Counted from the stretch's first letter, positions 1 through 8,060 are shown. The stretch is DNA of 64,000 bases from Flavobacterium soyae (GCF_021245985.1 NZ_JAJQXA010000002.1:102668-166667); one strand, 5' to 3'. Program-made: numbers and translations. Notes: generated by a model from the letters alone, not told the origin.

Positions 1-168
1 ACTTCCATATTTAGATGTCCATTTAATAGACTGAGGGCCTTCTTCTCCCGTGCGCTCAATACCTCTGGGTAATATCCACAGATTGGTATGAAGATCTGAG
101 CTCCAATCCATTGATCGGGCAGTAAGTATTAATCCATCTAAGCCTTTGTAGACTATTCTTGTGCACAT
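1..168 (-). CDS. Choloylglycine hydrolase-family (linear amide C-N hydrolase), N-terminal part
   Basis: The gene starts inside the window and runs off its left edge; 56 N-terminal residues are visible. The protein begins MCTR, so removal of Met would expose Cys2 as the N-terminal nucleophile of an Ntn hydrolase. Arg18 and Asp21 (in ARSMDW) sit where penicillin V acylases and bile salt hydrolases carry their conserved Arg and Asp. The family cleaves linear amides such as penicillin V, N-acyl homoserine lactones or bile salts; the substrate cannot be told from this fragment. No signal peptide precedes the Cys with this start. The family call rests on these motifs only, and the C-terminal two thirds are outside the window. 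Confidence 0.75.
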   Translation of the reverse strand, partial: MCTRIVYKGLDGLILTARSMDWSSDLHTNLWILPRGIERTGEEGPQSIKWTSKYGS

Positions 169-402
169 ACGAAAATTTTATAGCAACATGTAAATGTTGT
201 AGTTAATTAGTAGTTGTTTTTTTAATTTGATTCATTTCTCCTAAGAATTTATAATTTAGATTTCGAAAGTTTTATTAAAACTTTTTAACCTTAAAAATTC
301 TTCAGTAGAAGCAGATGTAAAATTTGAATATAGATTTTAAAAATAGTAAAATAATAAAGTAAATGTAAGATTTTTAACAGTAATTTTTACTGTTTCATTT
401 TT

Positions 403-942
403 TTAATTTTTTCCGGAATAAGGAACATTCATTTTTGCGGTTTTTATATATCTGTTAGAGACTGTATCTGTATCAATTCCTTTCATCACGTAATTTATTT
501 CTCTAAACCAGCTTTGTTTATCGGGAACATATTTTGTTGTTAAATTCCCTCCGTGATATGGATCGTAATAATTAACACTTGTAATTAATGTATCTCCTTT
601 GACTTTATAAGAGCCCTCCGCAGAAATTTTTCCGTCTATAGTCGAATATTTTGGAATTTGAAGAACACTATATCTGGCATTTTGATACACAAAATGATAT
701 TGAAGCAGGGTGTCTGCAGCAGTTTGTTCAGATGACAATTCTTTTTGATGTTTTAAATAAACATTGTAAACCTTTCCCTGAAGTTTAAATTTTGCAATCC
801 ATTTGCTGTCTTTTGTAATATCCGAAGAATCATAAACAGAACTTGATGAAGGCTGGATTACGGTTTTCTTTTTTTTCTTTTGTTGAGAATACGTAATGCT
901 AATACTTAAAATTAAGGCAGATAATAGTAAAACTTTTTTCAT
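403..942 (-). CDS. Secreted protein of unknown function (179 aa)
   Basis: I do not recognise a family. The first 19 residues are a clear Sec signal peptide (MKK followed by a hydrophobic run ending at TYSQ), with likely cleavage before QQ. A short polylysine stretch (KKKKK) follows immediately, then a roughly 150-residue region with alternating polar and hydrophobic residues that suggests a beta-rich periplasmic or surface domain. There is no lipobox cysteine. The gene stands alone; neighbours on both sides are unrelated. The poly-A/T-rich start region (TTTTTTCAT on the plus strand) fits the ATG chosen here. Confidence 0.7.
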   Translation of the reverse strand: MKKVLLLSALILSISITYSQQKKKKKTVIQPSSSSVYDSSDITKDSKWIAKFKLQGKVYNVYLKHQKELSSEQTAADTLLQYHFVYQNARYSVLQIPKYSTIDGKISAEGSYKVKGDTLITSVNYYDPYHGGNLTTKYVPDKQSWFREINYVMKGIDTDTVSNRYIKTAKMNVPYSGKN

Positions 943-1117
943 ATTTGAAATATCAAATGTTTTTTTATGTTATTAAATGACTTCCATTTTAGCGAATATA
1001 AGAAATATCTTTGTTTTTGGTAATCAAAAATAAAGCTGAAAAAATGCAGCCTTTTCATTATGAAAAAATATCTGCATCAAGAAATTAATTTCTTTACTTT
1101 AAATAAAACTTAAGCTT

Positions 1118-1513
1118 ATGAAAACTAGAATGATATGGGGAAACTTGGTTTCTAATGATTTACAAAAAACAATTCAGTTTTATACTGCGTTAGGCTTCAA
1201 ACAAAACGGAAAAGAAACGGATGAATTGGTAAGTTTCATTTTTGCTGAAAATAATTTTATAATTAATTTCTTTACTGCCAAAAGATTTGAAAATGCTTTA
1301 AGAAGCAAATTAACCGACACTACAAGCAATAATGAAATTATTTTTTCATTATCCGCAGACAGTAGAGAAGAGGCAGGCCTTTGGCTTGAAAAAGTTAAAA
1401 AAGCAGGCGGAAAAATATTCTCTGAACCTGAAAATTTTGAAAAAGGTTATACCTTTGGTTTTACTGATCCCGATGGGCATAAATTCAATTTTTTATATTG
1501 GCCGGGAATGTAA
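1118..1513 (+). CDS. VOC (glyoxalase/bleomycin-resistance) family protein
   Basis: A 131-residue single-domain vicinal oxygen chelate protein. The N-terminus has the usual opening strand and helix (GNLVSNDLQKTIQFYTALGF), and the C-terminal half has the matching GYTFGFTDPDGHKFNFLYW element, where the DPDGH-x-F/W pattern is typical of this fold. Members bind metal or small molecules as dimers and range from dioxygenases to antibiotic-binding proteins; the substrate is not predictable here. It is convergent with the HxlR regulator downstream. It is one of three VOC genes in this window, none of which is closely similar to another by eye. Confidence 0.85.
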   Translation: MKTRMIWGNLVSNDLQKTIQFYTALGFKQNGKETDELVSFIFAENNFIINFFTAKRFENALRSKLTDTTSNNEIIFSLSADSREEAGLWLEKVKKAGGKIFSEPENFEKGYTFGFTDPDGHKFNFLYWPGM

Positions 1514-1538
1514 TTATAGCTGATATATAAAAGCAAAA

Positions 1539-1856
1539 TCATTCCATATGACTTATTGCCCAATTTTGAATTTCCTTAACAACTGACTTTAACGAAAGAC
1601 CTTTAGCTGTAAGGGAATATTCAACTGTTGGAGGAACTGTTGCGTATGCTTTTCTTTTTATTATTTTTCTGGACTCTAACTCCTTAAGAGTTTTTACTAA
1701 CATTCTGGTGTTAATGCCAGGAATTGCTTTTGAAAGTTCATTATATCTCATAGTTCCTGACATAAGATTGTTAATTATGGTCATTGTCCATTTTCCCGAA
1801 AAAAGATCCATTGCTTCCTGAAAAGGGCAAACTGAAATATTTTTTATCTTTTTCAT
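1539..1856 (-). CDS. HxlR-family winged-helix transcriptional regulator
   Basis: A 105-residue HxlR-type regulator. Residues from about 8 carry the family signature: CPFQEAMDLFSGKWTMTII, then the winged helix with MRYNELSKAIPGINTRML as the recognition region and an EYSLTAKGLSL wing. Cys10 occupies the position of the redox- or electrophile-sensing cysteine found near the N-terminus in regulators such as YodB and HypR, so thiol sensing is possible but not shown. The gene is divergent from the DUF6194 gene, and a palindrome lies between them, consistent with autoregulation and control of that gene. Confidence 0.9.
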   Translation of the reverse strand: MKKIKNISVCPFQEAMDLFSGKWTMTIINNLMSGTMRYNELSKAIPGINTRMLVKTLKELESRKIIKRKAYATVPPTVEYSLTAKGLSLKSVVKEIQNWAISHME

Positions 1857-1904
1857 CGCTTCTAAAGTCTATTTTTAGCCATTACTTTACTTTTGCAAAC
1901 TATA

Positions 1905-1917
1905 TACCAAATTGGTA
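1905..1917. promoter_or_regulatory. Palindromic candidate operator for the HxlR regulator
   Basis: TACCAA and TTGGTA form a perfect 6-bp palindrome around a single A, placed between the divergent hxlR-type and DUF6194 genes. HxlR dimers bind short palindromes of this size in divergent promoters. The assignment to this regulator is inferred from position only. Confidence 0.5.
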
Positions 1918-1922
1918 ACTTC

Positions 1923-1953
1923 TTGCAAATGTAAAACTTCAAACTTACATTTG
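1923..1953 (+). promoter_or_regulatory. Bacteroidota-type promoter for the DUF6194 gene
   Basis: TTG at 1923-1925 and TACATTTG at 1946-1953 are separated by 20 bp, matching the Bacteroidota sigma factor consensus (TTG near -33 and TAnnTTTG near -7). Transcription would begin close to 1960, only about ten bases before the ATG at 1970, giving a very short leader, as is common in this phylum. Confidence 0.55.
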
Positions 1954-1969
1954 CTAAAAAAACAATACT

Positions 1970-2380
1970 ATGACAATTGAAGATATTAAAACATACTTAC
2001 TTGAAAATTTTGAAGGATTAAATATTATAGAAGCGGATGGTGACTTGTTTTTTATGCATATGAATAATGACAAACTACCATTTGTTACACTTATCAATAA
2101 GGATAATGATTACGATAGTGTATCAAATCTAAATAGGGATGGTTTTTTCAGATTAAATTTCCCAATTAATAAAGAAATTTTCATATCTAAATTTGGAGGT
2201 TTGACAAATGATACAAAACTTGAAGCATATCTGAACATTGGGTTAGACTTTACACAAGAAGATACACTCTTTCCTCATCCAACTTACGGTTCATTAAACT
2301 GGGTTTGTATTGTTAATCCATCAAAAGAAACATTTGAAATAATAAAGCAATATTTAAAGACATCATTTGAAAGGTTATAA
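1970..2380 (+). CDS. DUF6194-like protein
   Basis: A 136-residue cytoplasmic protein. The C-terminal PHPTYGSLNWVCIVNPSKETFE stretch (residues about 103-124), with a Trp-x-Cys and an Asn-Pro-Ser, together with the N-terminal IEDIKTYLLENF and a mid-protein DGFFRLNF, fits the DUF6194 family as I remember it. No biochemical role is established for that family. The gene is divergent from and probably controlled by the adjacent HxlR regulator, so a role in a stress or small-molecule response is plausible but inferred from context only. Confidence 0.65.
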   Translation: MTIEDIKTYLLENFEGLNIIEADGDLFFMHMNNDKLPFVTLINKDNDYDSVSNLNRDGFFRLNFPINKEIFISKFGGLTNDTKLEAYLNIGLDFTQEDTLFPHPTYGSLNWVCIVNPSKETFEIIKQYLKTSFERL

Positions 2381-2517
2381 ATCTTTATTTCATTTTGCTT
2401 TTTTTGAATACAATTAATACTCAACCAATTCAATGTCCATAGTTTTTATAAGTCCGTTATCAAAATAAAACCTCTAAATGTATGACCCAATAAGAGATTT
2501 TAAATTGCCGTTATATT

Positions 2518-3456
2518 TTACTCAACCCTGAATCTTTCATTTTTGCAATCAATAATCAATTTATGGTTTAAAAAGATTTTATTCCCAATCATTCCCTGCA
2601 TTCCTGAGCTTTTCATTAAAAAAGTCTGCATTTTTGAAACTCCTTCGATATACGTTACTTCCGAAATTTTTAATTGCGTACCTCCAAACTGCATTTCTTT
2701 ATTTGCAGGAGCAGAAATCACTGTCAGTAGATTTTCCCATGAATTTCCTTTTTCGACTTTTAATTTGCTGTTTTTGAGCTTATATTTTTGCCATTCTTCT
2801 TTATTTATAATCAATTCATAACCACTGGTTCCGGAATCATAAAGGAGTTTTAAATCCTGATTTTCAATTTTTGCAGTAAAAAGGAGTTTACGTTTCTTAA
2901 ATTCAAATTTTGTAAATCCGTTTTCGATTTCATTTTCAGTAAATGCGCAGGTGTTATTTCTAAAATCTAAAGAAACTGTTCTTTTTTCTAATAAGTCAGT
3001 TCCAATTGTTCCTATGATATCGACAGAATCCGGGTTCTGTAAATCAACTTTTTTACCATAATTCAACAATTGAAATTTTTCAGAAGAAATATTGAGATTC
3101 ATTATTTTGAAGTTTAACAGAATATCTTCTTGTTTTTCCTTAAACTCAATTTGTTTAGGGAATTTTTCCTGAACAGACTGCAGTGATTTTTTGTAGAAAA
3201 TAGTTACCGGCGAACCAAAGTCCAGCTGCATATAAAATGTTTTTTCAAGACCTTTTATTTGAACAGGTAAAAGAAGCGCAGTATAAGGATTTTCTCTATC
3301 TGATACCCATTTAATGTGGACGTTTTCTACATTTCCCGAAACCTTAAGGTAATTTTCCGAAGGACTGAATTTTCTATCAAAATAAAAATAGCCGACAATT
3401 AATGAGAAAAGAATAAGGGCTAAAAAAGCCAGCACGATTTTTTTAATTATTTTCAT
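2518..3456 (-). CDS. Membrane-anchored retropepsin/pepsin-like aspartic protease homologue
   Basis: A 312-residue protein with one N-terminal transmembrane helix (residues about 6-25) and the rest outside the cytoplasm. Two motifs resemble the two active-site loops of aspartic proteases: MQLDFGSPVTIFY near residue 77 and LLYDSGTSGYELII near residue 205, each an Asp-x-Gly-Ser/Thr. Bacterial retropepsin-like proteins usually have one such motif per chain and dimerise; having both in one chain is pepsin-like. Catalysis is not proven, since DFGS replaces the usual DTGS. The gene is alone, downstream of an XRE regulator in the same orientation but separated from it by about 90 bp. Confidence 0.6.
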   Translation of the reverse strand: MKIIKKIVLAFLALILFSLIVGYFYFDRKFSPSENYLKVSGNVENVHIKWVSDRENPYTALLLPVQIKGLEKTFYMQLDFGSPVTIFYKKSLQSVQEKFPKQIEFKEKQEDILLNFKIMNLNISSEKFQLLNYGKKVDLQNPDSVDIIGTIGTDLLEKRTVSLDFRNNTCAFTENEIENGFTKFEFKKRKLLFTAKIENQDLKLLYDSGTSGYELIINKEEWQKYKLKNSKLKVEKGNSWENLLTVISAPANKEMQFGGTQLKISEVTYIEGVSKMQTFLMKSSGMQGMIGNKIFLNHKLIIDCKNERFRVE

Positions 3457-3543
3457 TACATTTTTTTCTGCAATATTGAGAATTGTAATGCAATTTAACC
3501 GAAAAACCGATATGACTTTTTTACGCCAATCTTATGGCATAGC

Positions 3544-4086
3544 CTATAAAATATTGTATTTCAGCTTTATATATAAATCTGCTTTTTGAGTTAAACTCAA
3601 TCCGTTTTTAAAAATTATATAAACATTTATGATTTTTAAGAGTACTAAAAAGACAATAAACAGCGGAAAATTTAGAGAAAATGCTTTCTGAATAAATGGA
3701 CTTACAATCATCAAAGTTCCAAGAACAAAAGTGTAGATAATCTGTACGGTCAAAATACTTTTTCCTAATTCTTTTGCTTTTGGTTCTTTCGATTTATAAG
3801 TTAAAATAGAAGGAAAAATAATATTTCCAAACGGAATAACAAGAGAAGACAAAGCAGAAAAATTAATAAGTTTAGCTCGTTTAATTTCAGGATCATTTTG
3901 TGAATCTGAAATTAAATTTTCAGGTTCAACTTCAAATGATTTTGCCAAAGCTTTAAGCGTAAAACCTTTTGGGATATTTCCCGCTTCGATTCTTTGTATT
4001 GTTCGTAATGAAAGCCCTGATTTTTCAGCAAGTTCAGTCTGAGTCAGATGCTTTTCTTCTCTCAATATTTGAACTTTTGTTTTCAT
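3544..4086 (-). CDS. XRE-type helix-turn-helix protein with C-terminal membrane segments
   Basis: Residues 1-60 form a Cro/C1-type helix-turn-helix (LREEKHLTQTELAEKSGLSL followed by RTIQRIEAGN). Residues about 85-170 contain three hydrophobic segments (SSLVIPFGNIIFPSIL, SILTVQIIYTFVLGTLMIV and FPLFIVFLVLLKIINVYIIF) that look like transmembrane helices of a DUF4870-type tail. Membrane-tethered XRE proteins of this build are common in Flavobacteriaceae; their ligands and targets are unknown. It could repress itself, since no other obvious target is divergent from it. The ATG at 4086 is the only good start. Confidence 0.8.
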   Translation of the reverse strand: MKTKVQILREEKHLTQTELAEKSGLSLRTIQRIEAGNIPKGFTLKALAKSFEVEPENLISDSQNDPEIKRAKLINFSALSSLVIPFGNIIFPSILTYKSKEPKAKELGKSILTVQIIYTFVLGTLMIVSPFIQKAFSLNFPLFIVFLVLLKIINVYIIFKNGLSLTQKADLYIKLKYNIL

Positions 4087-4140
4087 TTGCTTATTTTAAT
4101 TATACTTTTTCGAACTGATTTTTCTTAACAGATTAGATTT

Positions 4141-4554
4141 TTAATAAACCGGTTCCCAAAGCTCAATTTTATTACCTTCTGTATCCATTATATGCACAAA
4201 TTTTCCATAATCATACGTTTCGATATCATCAAGAACGGTTACGCCATTTGCTTTGAGTTTTTCTACAAGTCCTTCGATATTTTGAACACGGTAATTTACC
4301 ATAAAGTCTTTTTTTGACGGAGAAAAATATTCATCGCCTTTGTTAAAAGGGCACCATTGCGTTGATTCTATCTGCTCTGGTTTATCAAGATTTCTCGATT
4401 CAAAACTTGCCGAACCCCACTCATTGATTTCTATTCCTAAATTTTTAACATACCAGTCTTTTGTTTCCTTTGGATTTTCAAGAAAAAAGAAAACACCGCC
4501 AATTCCAGTAACTTTAGGAGTTGTATCGTCTGGTTGATTTTGTGAATCTGACAT
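4141..4554 (-). CDS. VOC family protein
   Basis: A 137-residue glyoxalase-fold protein. It contains the paired beta-alpha-beta-beta-beta signature: GIGGVFFFLENPKETKDWYVKNLGI near the N-terminus and YDYGKFVHIMDTEGNKIELWEP at the C-terminus, where the final Glu of KIELWEP is at a usual metal-ligand position. It lies 76 bp downstream of the TetX-like monooxygenase gene in the same orientation and may be co-transcribed with it. Substrate unknown; a small-molecule detoxification role would fit the neighbour but is inference. Confidence 0.85.
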   Translation of the reverse strand: MSDSQNQPDDTTPKVTGIGGVFFFLENPKETKDWYVKNLGIEINEWGSASFESRNLDKPEQIESTQWCPFNKGDEYFSPSKKDFMVNYRVQNIEGLVEKLKANGVTVLDDIETYDYGKFVHIMDTEGNKIELWEPVY

Positions 4555-4629
4555 ATTTTTAGCTTTTAGTTATAAAGGTTAGTTTTCTTTGACTAAGATA
4601 AAATTATTTTCATCACAAAGGATAAAATT

Positions 4630-5748
4630 TCAGTTAACAAATTTTAGAAAAGAAAAATCAGTTTTAAGCATTTCTATTTCATTTTCCTTAGTTTCCTGCT
4701 GCGCTTCTTTTGCATAAACAAACATTCTTTCTTCGTAATTATGTATAGCACTTTCAATAGTTTCAAATTCCCCGCTTAATAGATTTTCAGATAAAATTAA
4801 AGCATCAAGAAGTCCAATATTGGCACCTTGTCCTGCAAAAGGAGGCATTAAATGTGCGGCATCGCCAATAAGTGTAATAGGCAGGGGGCGGTTATTTTTC
4901 CATGCTTTTTCTACAGAAATCTTTTTAGTTGGTAATCCGGTAAAGAAAGAAGTGGTACAAAATAATTCTTTATATGATTCTCCCCAATCAGAAAGTTTAT
5001 CTAAAAGAAATACTTTGACATTTTCTATATTTTGAAAATCGATTTTTAACGTTTCAGGCATCTTAAAAATAACATTATAACTTAATGTATTATTATTTTT
5101 AGGATTGGCAGCCAATAAATTACCATTGTTAGAAACCATTAAAATTTTATCACCACATAACTCATAAAAACCGAGAGATTTTGCTTGTGATGCAGAAACT
5201 TCACCTTGAATCATATACGTTCCCGTAAATTCAATTTCGGCATCTGTAATATATTTTCTAATAGAAGTCATGCCGCCATTTGCGCCAATAATAAAATCAG
5301 CAGCTATAGTTTTTCCGTTTTCAAAATGCAAATGCCATTCTCCATTTTGTTCCTCAATTTCAGTCAGTTTACTATCCCAAACAACTGTATTTTCTTTTAA
5401 ACTGTCAATTAAAAGTGTTCTTAAATCATTTCTATTAATTTCAGGAGCGTCATATAGTTCTTCTTCAGTAATTTCTTTACTAAACAATACATTTCCTTTA
5501 TAATCAGTCATAATTCTCCCCATCGGAATCGCCATTTTATAATACGTATCAAGCAATCCCGCTTTCTGCATCGCGTCCTGACCTGAACCTTTATGTAAAT
5601 CGAGTGTTCCGCCCCAAATTCTTGCTTTTGGATCTTTATCTCTTTCGTAAACCGTAACATCAATTCCGTTTTGCTGTAATAATCTGGCCATTGTTAAACC
5701 AACCGGACCAGCACCAATAATGACCGTTTTTTTATTTGTAAGTAACAT
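4630..5748 (-). CDS. TetX-like FAD-dependent monooxygenase
   Basis: A 372-residue class A flavin monooxygenase close to Tet(X) along its whole length. Visible are the FAD-binding GAGPVG (12-17), the ribose-binding E35-R36, the RIWGGTLDLHKGSG region, PEINRNDLR, and GDAAHLMPPFAGQG (295-308). Tet(X) hydroxylates tetracyclines at C11a using NADPH and O2. Aligning by hand to remembered Tet(X), Gln192 is kept (Q181), but Arg213, Phe224, His234 and Gly236 become I202, A213, S223 and N225, so tetracycline is probably not the substrate. The adjacent AraC-type gene (start of this gene 64 bp after its stop) is the likely regulator. Function is an oxidative modification of an unknown aromatic or polyketide-like compound. 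Confidence 0.85.
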   Translation of the reverse strand: MLLTNKKTVIIGAGPVGLTMARLLQQNGIDVTVYERDKDPKARIWGGTLDLHKGSGQDAMQKAGLLDTYYKMAIPMGRIMTDYKGNVLFSKEITEEELYDAPEINRNDLRTLLIDSLKENTVVWDSKLTEIEEQNGEWHLHFENGKTIAADFIIGANGGMTSIRKYITDAEIEFTGTYMIQGEVSASQAKSLGFYELCGDKILMVSNNGNLLAANPKNNNTLSYNVIFKMPETLKIDFQNIENVKVFLLDKLSDWGESYKELFCTTSFFTGLPTKKISVEKAWKNNRPLPITLIGDAAHLMPPFAGQGANIGLLDALILSENLLSGEFETIESAIHNYEERMFVYAKEAQQETKENEIEMLKTDFSFLKFVN

Positions 5749-5811
5749 AATTTTTTATTGCTTAATTAGGTTACAAAATTGGAAAAGGGTTGTGAGATGA
5801 AATAGTAAAAA

Positions 5812-6576
5812 TCAGTCGTTTTTGGTATTCAGCTTTTTAATCGCCACAATATCCATAAAACGATTGTCTTTGTTTCTGCTTAATTCTTTTGGCGTAACGC
5901 CGGAGTATTTCTTGATTTCTTTGATAAAATGATTTTGATCTGTGAAGTTTTGTTCCGGAAAAAGGATGCCTTCACTGATAGGTTTAAACGAAGAGCCAAA
6001 ACGCAGAATATTGCAATAAGTTTTTAACGAAATGCCGAATTGCTGGTTAAAGTAACGATTAATCTGACGGCTGCTCCAAAACACGTTTTCAGAAAGTTCC
6101 TTTACCATTATAGAGCCTTTTGAAAAATAAATAAGTTCGAATAATTTCTTTTTTCGATTGTCAATATTTGGTATTAAAATTCGGTTTATTATCTGGGTCG
6201 CTTTACCGCAAAAGTTTTCAAAAGTGCTTAAATCATCTGCTTCAAACTGCCAGATTTCATCTGAAATAATTTTTCCGTCATTTAAAACATCTTTGATCGA
6301 ACCTCCAAATAAATATTCTACGGCAAGCAGTTTAAAGCCAATGGAAAACATTTTTGCTCCAACGGGAATAGTAATCTGACCCGGAATTGTATCTAAACCT
6401 CGAATTGTTTTCTGCCAGTTATCAGCATTTAAATTCATTACCGCCAAATCAACCATTCCGTTTGGTAAAACAGTTGATGGAATATCCTTTCCCGTATTGT
6501 TTTCCAGCATCCAAAAGCTGTGAACAAAATGCAAAATCGAATTATCCGGTAAAGCTGATTGAATTAGCAGGCTCAT
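5812..6576 (-). CDS. AraC-family transcriptional regulator
   Basis: A 254-residue regulator. The N-terminal part (residues about 10-100, including FVHSFWMLEN and TVLPNGMVDLAVM) matches the DUF6597-type sensor region common in Bacteroidota AraC proteins. The C-terminal 100 residues are the double helix-turn-helix, with VKELSENVFWSSRQINRYFN as the first element and an FTDQNHFIKEIKKYSGVTPKE stretch as the second. It lies directly upstream of the TetX-like gene on the same strand, 63 bp apart, which suggests a local activator of that enzyme responding to its substrate. Confidence 0.85.
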   Translation of the reverse strand: MSLLIQSALPDNSILHFVHSFWMLENNTGKDIPSTVLPNGMVDLAVMNLNADNWQKTIRGLDTIPGQITIPVGAKMFSIGFKLLAVEYLFGGSIKDVLNDGKIISDEIWQFEADDLSTFENFCGKATQIINRILIPNIDNRKKKLFELIYFSKGSIMVKELSENVFWSSRQINRYFNQQFGISLKTYCNILRFGSSFKPISEGILFPEQNFTDQNHFIKEIKKYSGVTPKELSRNKDNRFMDIVAIKKLNTKND

Positions 6577-6676
6577 TTATTAGAAATAATATTATTGTAA
6601 AATTAAATATTAGTTTTCAGTCGCAGTCTCGGTTTTCAGTTTTTTCAGAACCGTAAACTACGACTGAAAACTGAGA

Positions 6677-7051
6677 CTAAATAACAGTTCTTCTCTCATC
6701 TGGCCTAAAATACCATGAAGTAACTGTTAAAACCAATAATAATGTCGGTCCAAAATATGCTATACCAGAATCACCTACAGCAAAATGAGAGAAAATAGCG
6801 CCGCTCATGGCAAAAAAGAATCCTGCGTAAGCCCATTCTTTTAATAAAGGGAATTTCGGAATTAAAATGGTTATAACACCTAAAATTTTCCAAACGCCTA
6901 TAATGGTTAGAAAGTAAAGCGGATAACCTAAATGCGCCATCATATCGGCTTCTTCTTTCATTTTTATAATTTGTACAATTCCTGTTGAAGTCATTCCTAA
7001 TGCCAGCCAAATTGTGGCAATCCAATAAATAATTTTGTTTTTTTTGCTCAT
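6677..7051 (-). CDS. DoxX-like membrane protein
   Basis: A 124-residue protein with four hydrophobic segments (IIYWIATIWLALGMTSTGIV, YPLYFLTIIGVWKILGVITIL, WAYAGFFFAMSGAIFSHF and FGPTLLLVLTVTSWYF), the layout of the DoxX_2 group. These are small inner-membrane proteins linked in some organisms to redox or thiosulfate metabolism; no specific reaction can be assigned. It ends an apparent operon with an ArsR regulator and a SRPBCC protein, with 6 bp between it and the SRPBCC gene. The ArsR-SRPBCC-DoxX trio is a frequent Bacteroidota gene set. Confidence 0.85.
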   Translation of the reverse strand: MSKKNKIIYWIATIWLALGMTSTGIVQIIKMKEEADMMAHLGYPLYFLTIIGVWKILGVITILIPKFPLLKEWAYAGFFFAMSGAIFSHFAVGDSGIAYFGPTLLLVLTVTSWYFRPDERRTVI

Positions 7052-7057
7052 AACGAT

Positions 7058-7525
7058 TTATTTAAGTTTGTTTACTATTTCCTGTAAGCGATTGTGTGCG
7101 AAATTCATACCTTGTGCAAAAGGCAGTTTCAATTGTTGATCTCTGTGTTCTACAGATTTGTAGATAATTTGCATCGTAAGTCTGCTTGTATCTTCTGTAA
7201 GTTTTTCAAACTCCAAAAATTCTAACTGAGGCACAAAATTGGCATTATCCATTTCAAAAGTTCTGGTAATTCTTTCATTTGGAACAAAATTATGTATTAC
7301 GCCATTGGCACTAAATACAACATTTCCGTTGGGATCTTTGGTTTCAAACTGCCAGCCGCCATGCTGTCTATTTTCTAATTTTACCACTTTTGTTCCCATC
7401 CATTGTTCCACAATTTCGGGCTCTGCATAAGCTTTAAAAAGCAAATCAACCGGAAGATCAAATTCTCTTGTAATTACAATTTCCTGCTGGCCGTTTTCGG
7501 CATTAATTTTTGTTTTGCGTTCCAT
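7058..7525 (-). CDS. SRPBCC/AHSA1-like protein
   Basis: A 155-residue START-like ligand-binding protein. The opening IVITREFDLPVDLLFKAYAEPEIVEQWMGT is the usual AHSA1/SRPBCC start (phrase spans residues about 15-44), followed by GGWQFETKDPNGNVVFSANG and a C-terminal helix. Such proteins bind hydrophobic ligands in a helix-grip cavity. It follows the ArsR gene by 3 bp and precedes the DoxX gene by 6 bp, so the three are almost certainly co-transcribed and translationally close. Confidence 0.88.
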   Translation of the reverse strand: MERKTKINAENGQQEIVITREFDLPVDLLFKAYAEPEIVEQWMGTKVVKLENRQHGGWQFETKDPNGNVVFSANGVIHNFVPNERITRTFEMDNANFVPQLEFLEFEKLTEDTSRLTMQIIYKSVEHRDQQLKLPFAQGMNFAHNRLQEIVNKLK

Positions 7526-7528
7526 AAA

Positions 7529-7855
7529 TTAATCTTTTTTAGGTTTATAGTTTTTCATTATACTTTCTAATTTATTAAAACGATCGTCCCACATTTGGCG
7601 AAAAGGTTCAATAAAATCAGCAACTTCTTTTATTTTTTTCGGATTTATATAATAGTAAATCTCGCGTCCGTTTTGCTTTTGGTCAAGGAGTTCACATTCC
7701 GTTAATATTTTAATATGTTTCGAAATGGTCTGTCTTGACGAATCAAAATTTTCCGCTATGGTTCCCGGCGTCATCGCTTGTATGGCCACCAAATTTAAAA
7801 TTGCTCTTCGCGTTGGATCGGCAATTGCCTGAAAAACATCTCTACGTATTTCCAT
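7529..7855 (-). CDS. ArsR/SmtB-family transcriptional regulator
   Basis: A small winged-helix repressor of 108 residues from the ATG at 7855 ([20 protein letters not shown]), which is the standard start of this subfamily; a longer frame upstream adds 25 residues that look non-conserved and lysine-rich. The recognition helix is [13 protein letters not shown] and the wing contains [12 protein letters not shown]. There is no CxC metal motif, so it is of the non-metal type that accompanies SRPBCC genes. It leads the ArsR-SRPBCC-DoxX operon and probably autoregulates it. Confidence 0.88.
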   Translation of the reverse strand: MEIRRDVFQAIADPTRRAILNLVAIQAMTPGTIAENFDSSRQTISKHIKILTECELLDQKQNGREIYYYINPKKIKEVADFIEPFRQMWDDRFNKLESIMKNYKPKKD

Positions 7856-7935
7856 TATGCAGTTATTTGACTGCAAATATAATGAAGTCATTTGACTGCG
7901 CAATATTTTTTTTGATTTTTTTTTCACCATGCGTT

Positions 7936-8060
7936 AAACTGGATCAAAATCCAGCCTTACAATATAAATCGAGCCTGGGGCCTTTCTTCAAAGGATGGAA
8001 GTTCCGAAGGAACGATTCATACTGCAGCAACAGATTTTAATTCGTTGAAACGGTGCATAT
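7936..8060. repeat. Degenerate intergenic palindrome remnant
   Basis: CTGGAT and ATCCAG form a short hairpin at 7938-7953, followed near 8000 by GTTCC-GAA-GGAAC, a second small palindrome. This composition is typical of worn-out interspersed repeats in Flavobacterium intergenic DNA. No gene is supported here: the plus-strand frame through it is antisense to arsR and not protein-like. Confidence 0.35.

Noticed and set aside
4630..5748. Calling the monooxygenase a tetracycline-resistance gene tet(X)
   Set aside because: Four positions equivalent to tetracycline-contacting residues differ, so resistance is not supported by sequence alone.
7735..8040. Plus-strand 101-codon frame
   Set aside because: Antisense to the ArsR gene and degenerate repeat; no codon bias or domain.
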